Shown: piece by piece, positions 60,768 through 60,909 of the stretch | Numbering within the stretch: the stretch's first letter is position 1 | Layout: each line of letters starts with the position of its first letter | Assembly (NCBI GenBank): GCA_964368605.1 | Contig: CAYJBP010000001.1 | Coordinates: 1 to 60,909, forward strand | Reading direction: 5' to 3' | Source of the DNA: CAYJBP01 sp964368605 | GTDB taxonomy: Bacteria; Bacillota; Dehalobacteriia; UBA4068 | DNA: 60,909 bases | Notes under the pieces: model-generated | Database searches by the model: none | The model's input: the letters and a program-made list of their open reading frames with translations, nothing else | What the model was told of the DNA's origin: nothing | Translations under genes and position numbers: made by a program

Positions 60768-60799
60768 AGGGCATGGAAGCCCTCCCCTACAAAATGAGG
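60768..60799. repeat. REP-like hairpin ending in CTACAAAA
   Basis: Perfect 8-bp arms GGGAGGGC/GCCCTCCC with a 6-nt loop, then CTACAAAAT. Same layout as in repeat copy A. No T-tract directly follows, so it is a poor terminator, although it may still end the ftsW transcript. Confidence 0.5.
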
Positions 60800-60909
60800 T
60801 GTGTAAGCTTGGGTTTAATACCCTAAAAGAATAACAATCGCAGATAAGACTTGCGGATACAGTACCTAAGTAATAGGATAACTGATTAATCTAGCAAATG
60901 TAGTTGGAG

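Overview
The window looks like a chromosomal stretch from an anaerobic, moderately AT-rich Firmicute of the Clostridia type, probably a spore former. The evidence is an IspH fused to S1 domains, a CotF-like spore coat protein, a SpoVD/FtsI-type transpeptidase with PASTA domains, a MurE with the DNPR motif for meso-diaminopimelate, S-layer-homology (SLH) surface proteins, an Etf-lactate dehydrogenase module and strong AGGAGG ribosome binding sites. It has one assembly gap of exactly 100 N (36735-36834). I saw no rRNA, intact tRNA, CRISPR array or transposase.

Bases 1-25000 are a catabolic island. citC and a citXG fusion (+ strand) meet citDEF (- strand) at a shared terminator. All genes from 21016 down to 2605 read on the - strand: a two-subunit class I fumarase/mesaconase-type hydro-lyase, an enamidase-like amidohydrolase, a methylaspartate ammonia-lyase, a 6-hydroxynicotinate-reductase-like flavo-iron-sulfur protein, a TAXI-type TRAP transporter, an ApbE-like UPF0280 protein, a three-subunit molybdenum hydroxylase, an old-yellow-enzyme/GltD fusion, and citrate (or citramalate) lyase. 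A PrpR-type sigma-54 activator is divergent from them and rpoN lies next door. A good -24/-12 promoter (21063-21078) and two inverted repeats sit in the divergent spacer. The upper half resembles nicotinate fermentation of Eubacterium barkeri. The lower half resembles the mesaconate/citramalate end of the methylaspartate pathway. I know of no described pathway with this combination, so I regard it as the best candidate for a new system. The substrate is not known.

Bases 25000-30000 hold an electron-bifurcating-type FAD dehydrogenase with EtfB and a ferredoxin-EtfA, and a divergent LysR regulator. Bases 30000-42540 hold a giant SLH surface protein broken by the gap, a response regulator and histidine kinase with a possibly leaderless promoter, a MATE transporter, and a second SLH protein.

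Bases 42600-47400 hold a membrane-anchored unknown, a HutP-family protein, cmk, plsC and ispH-S1. Bases 47400-49660 are repeat-rich: a 271-nt highly structured probable RNA and a pair of inverted ~120-bp repeats around an AI-2E family transporter gene. A ZIP transporter and a CotF-like protein follow. Bases 51400-60716 are a dcw division/cell-wall cluster (mraZ, rsmH, ftsL, PBP, murE, mraY, murD, ftsW) with murF missing from its usual place and a terminator there instead.
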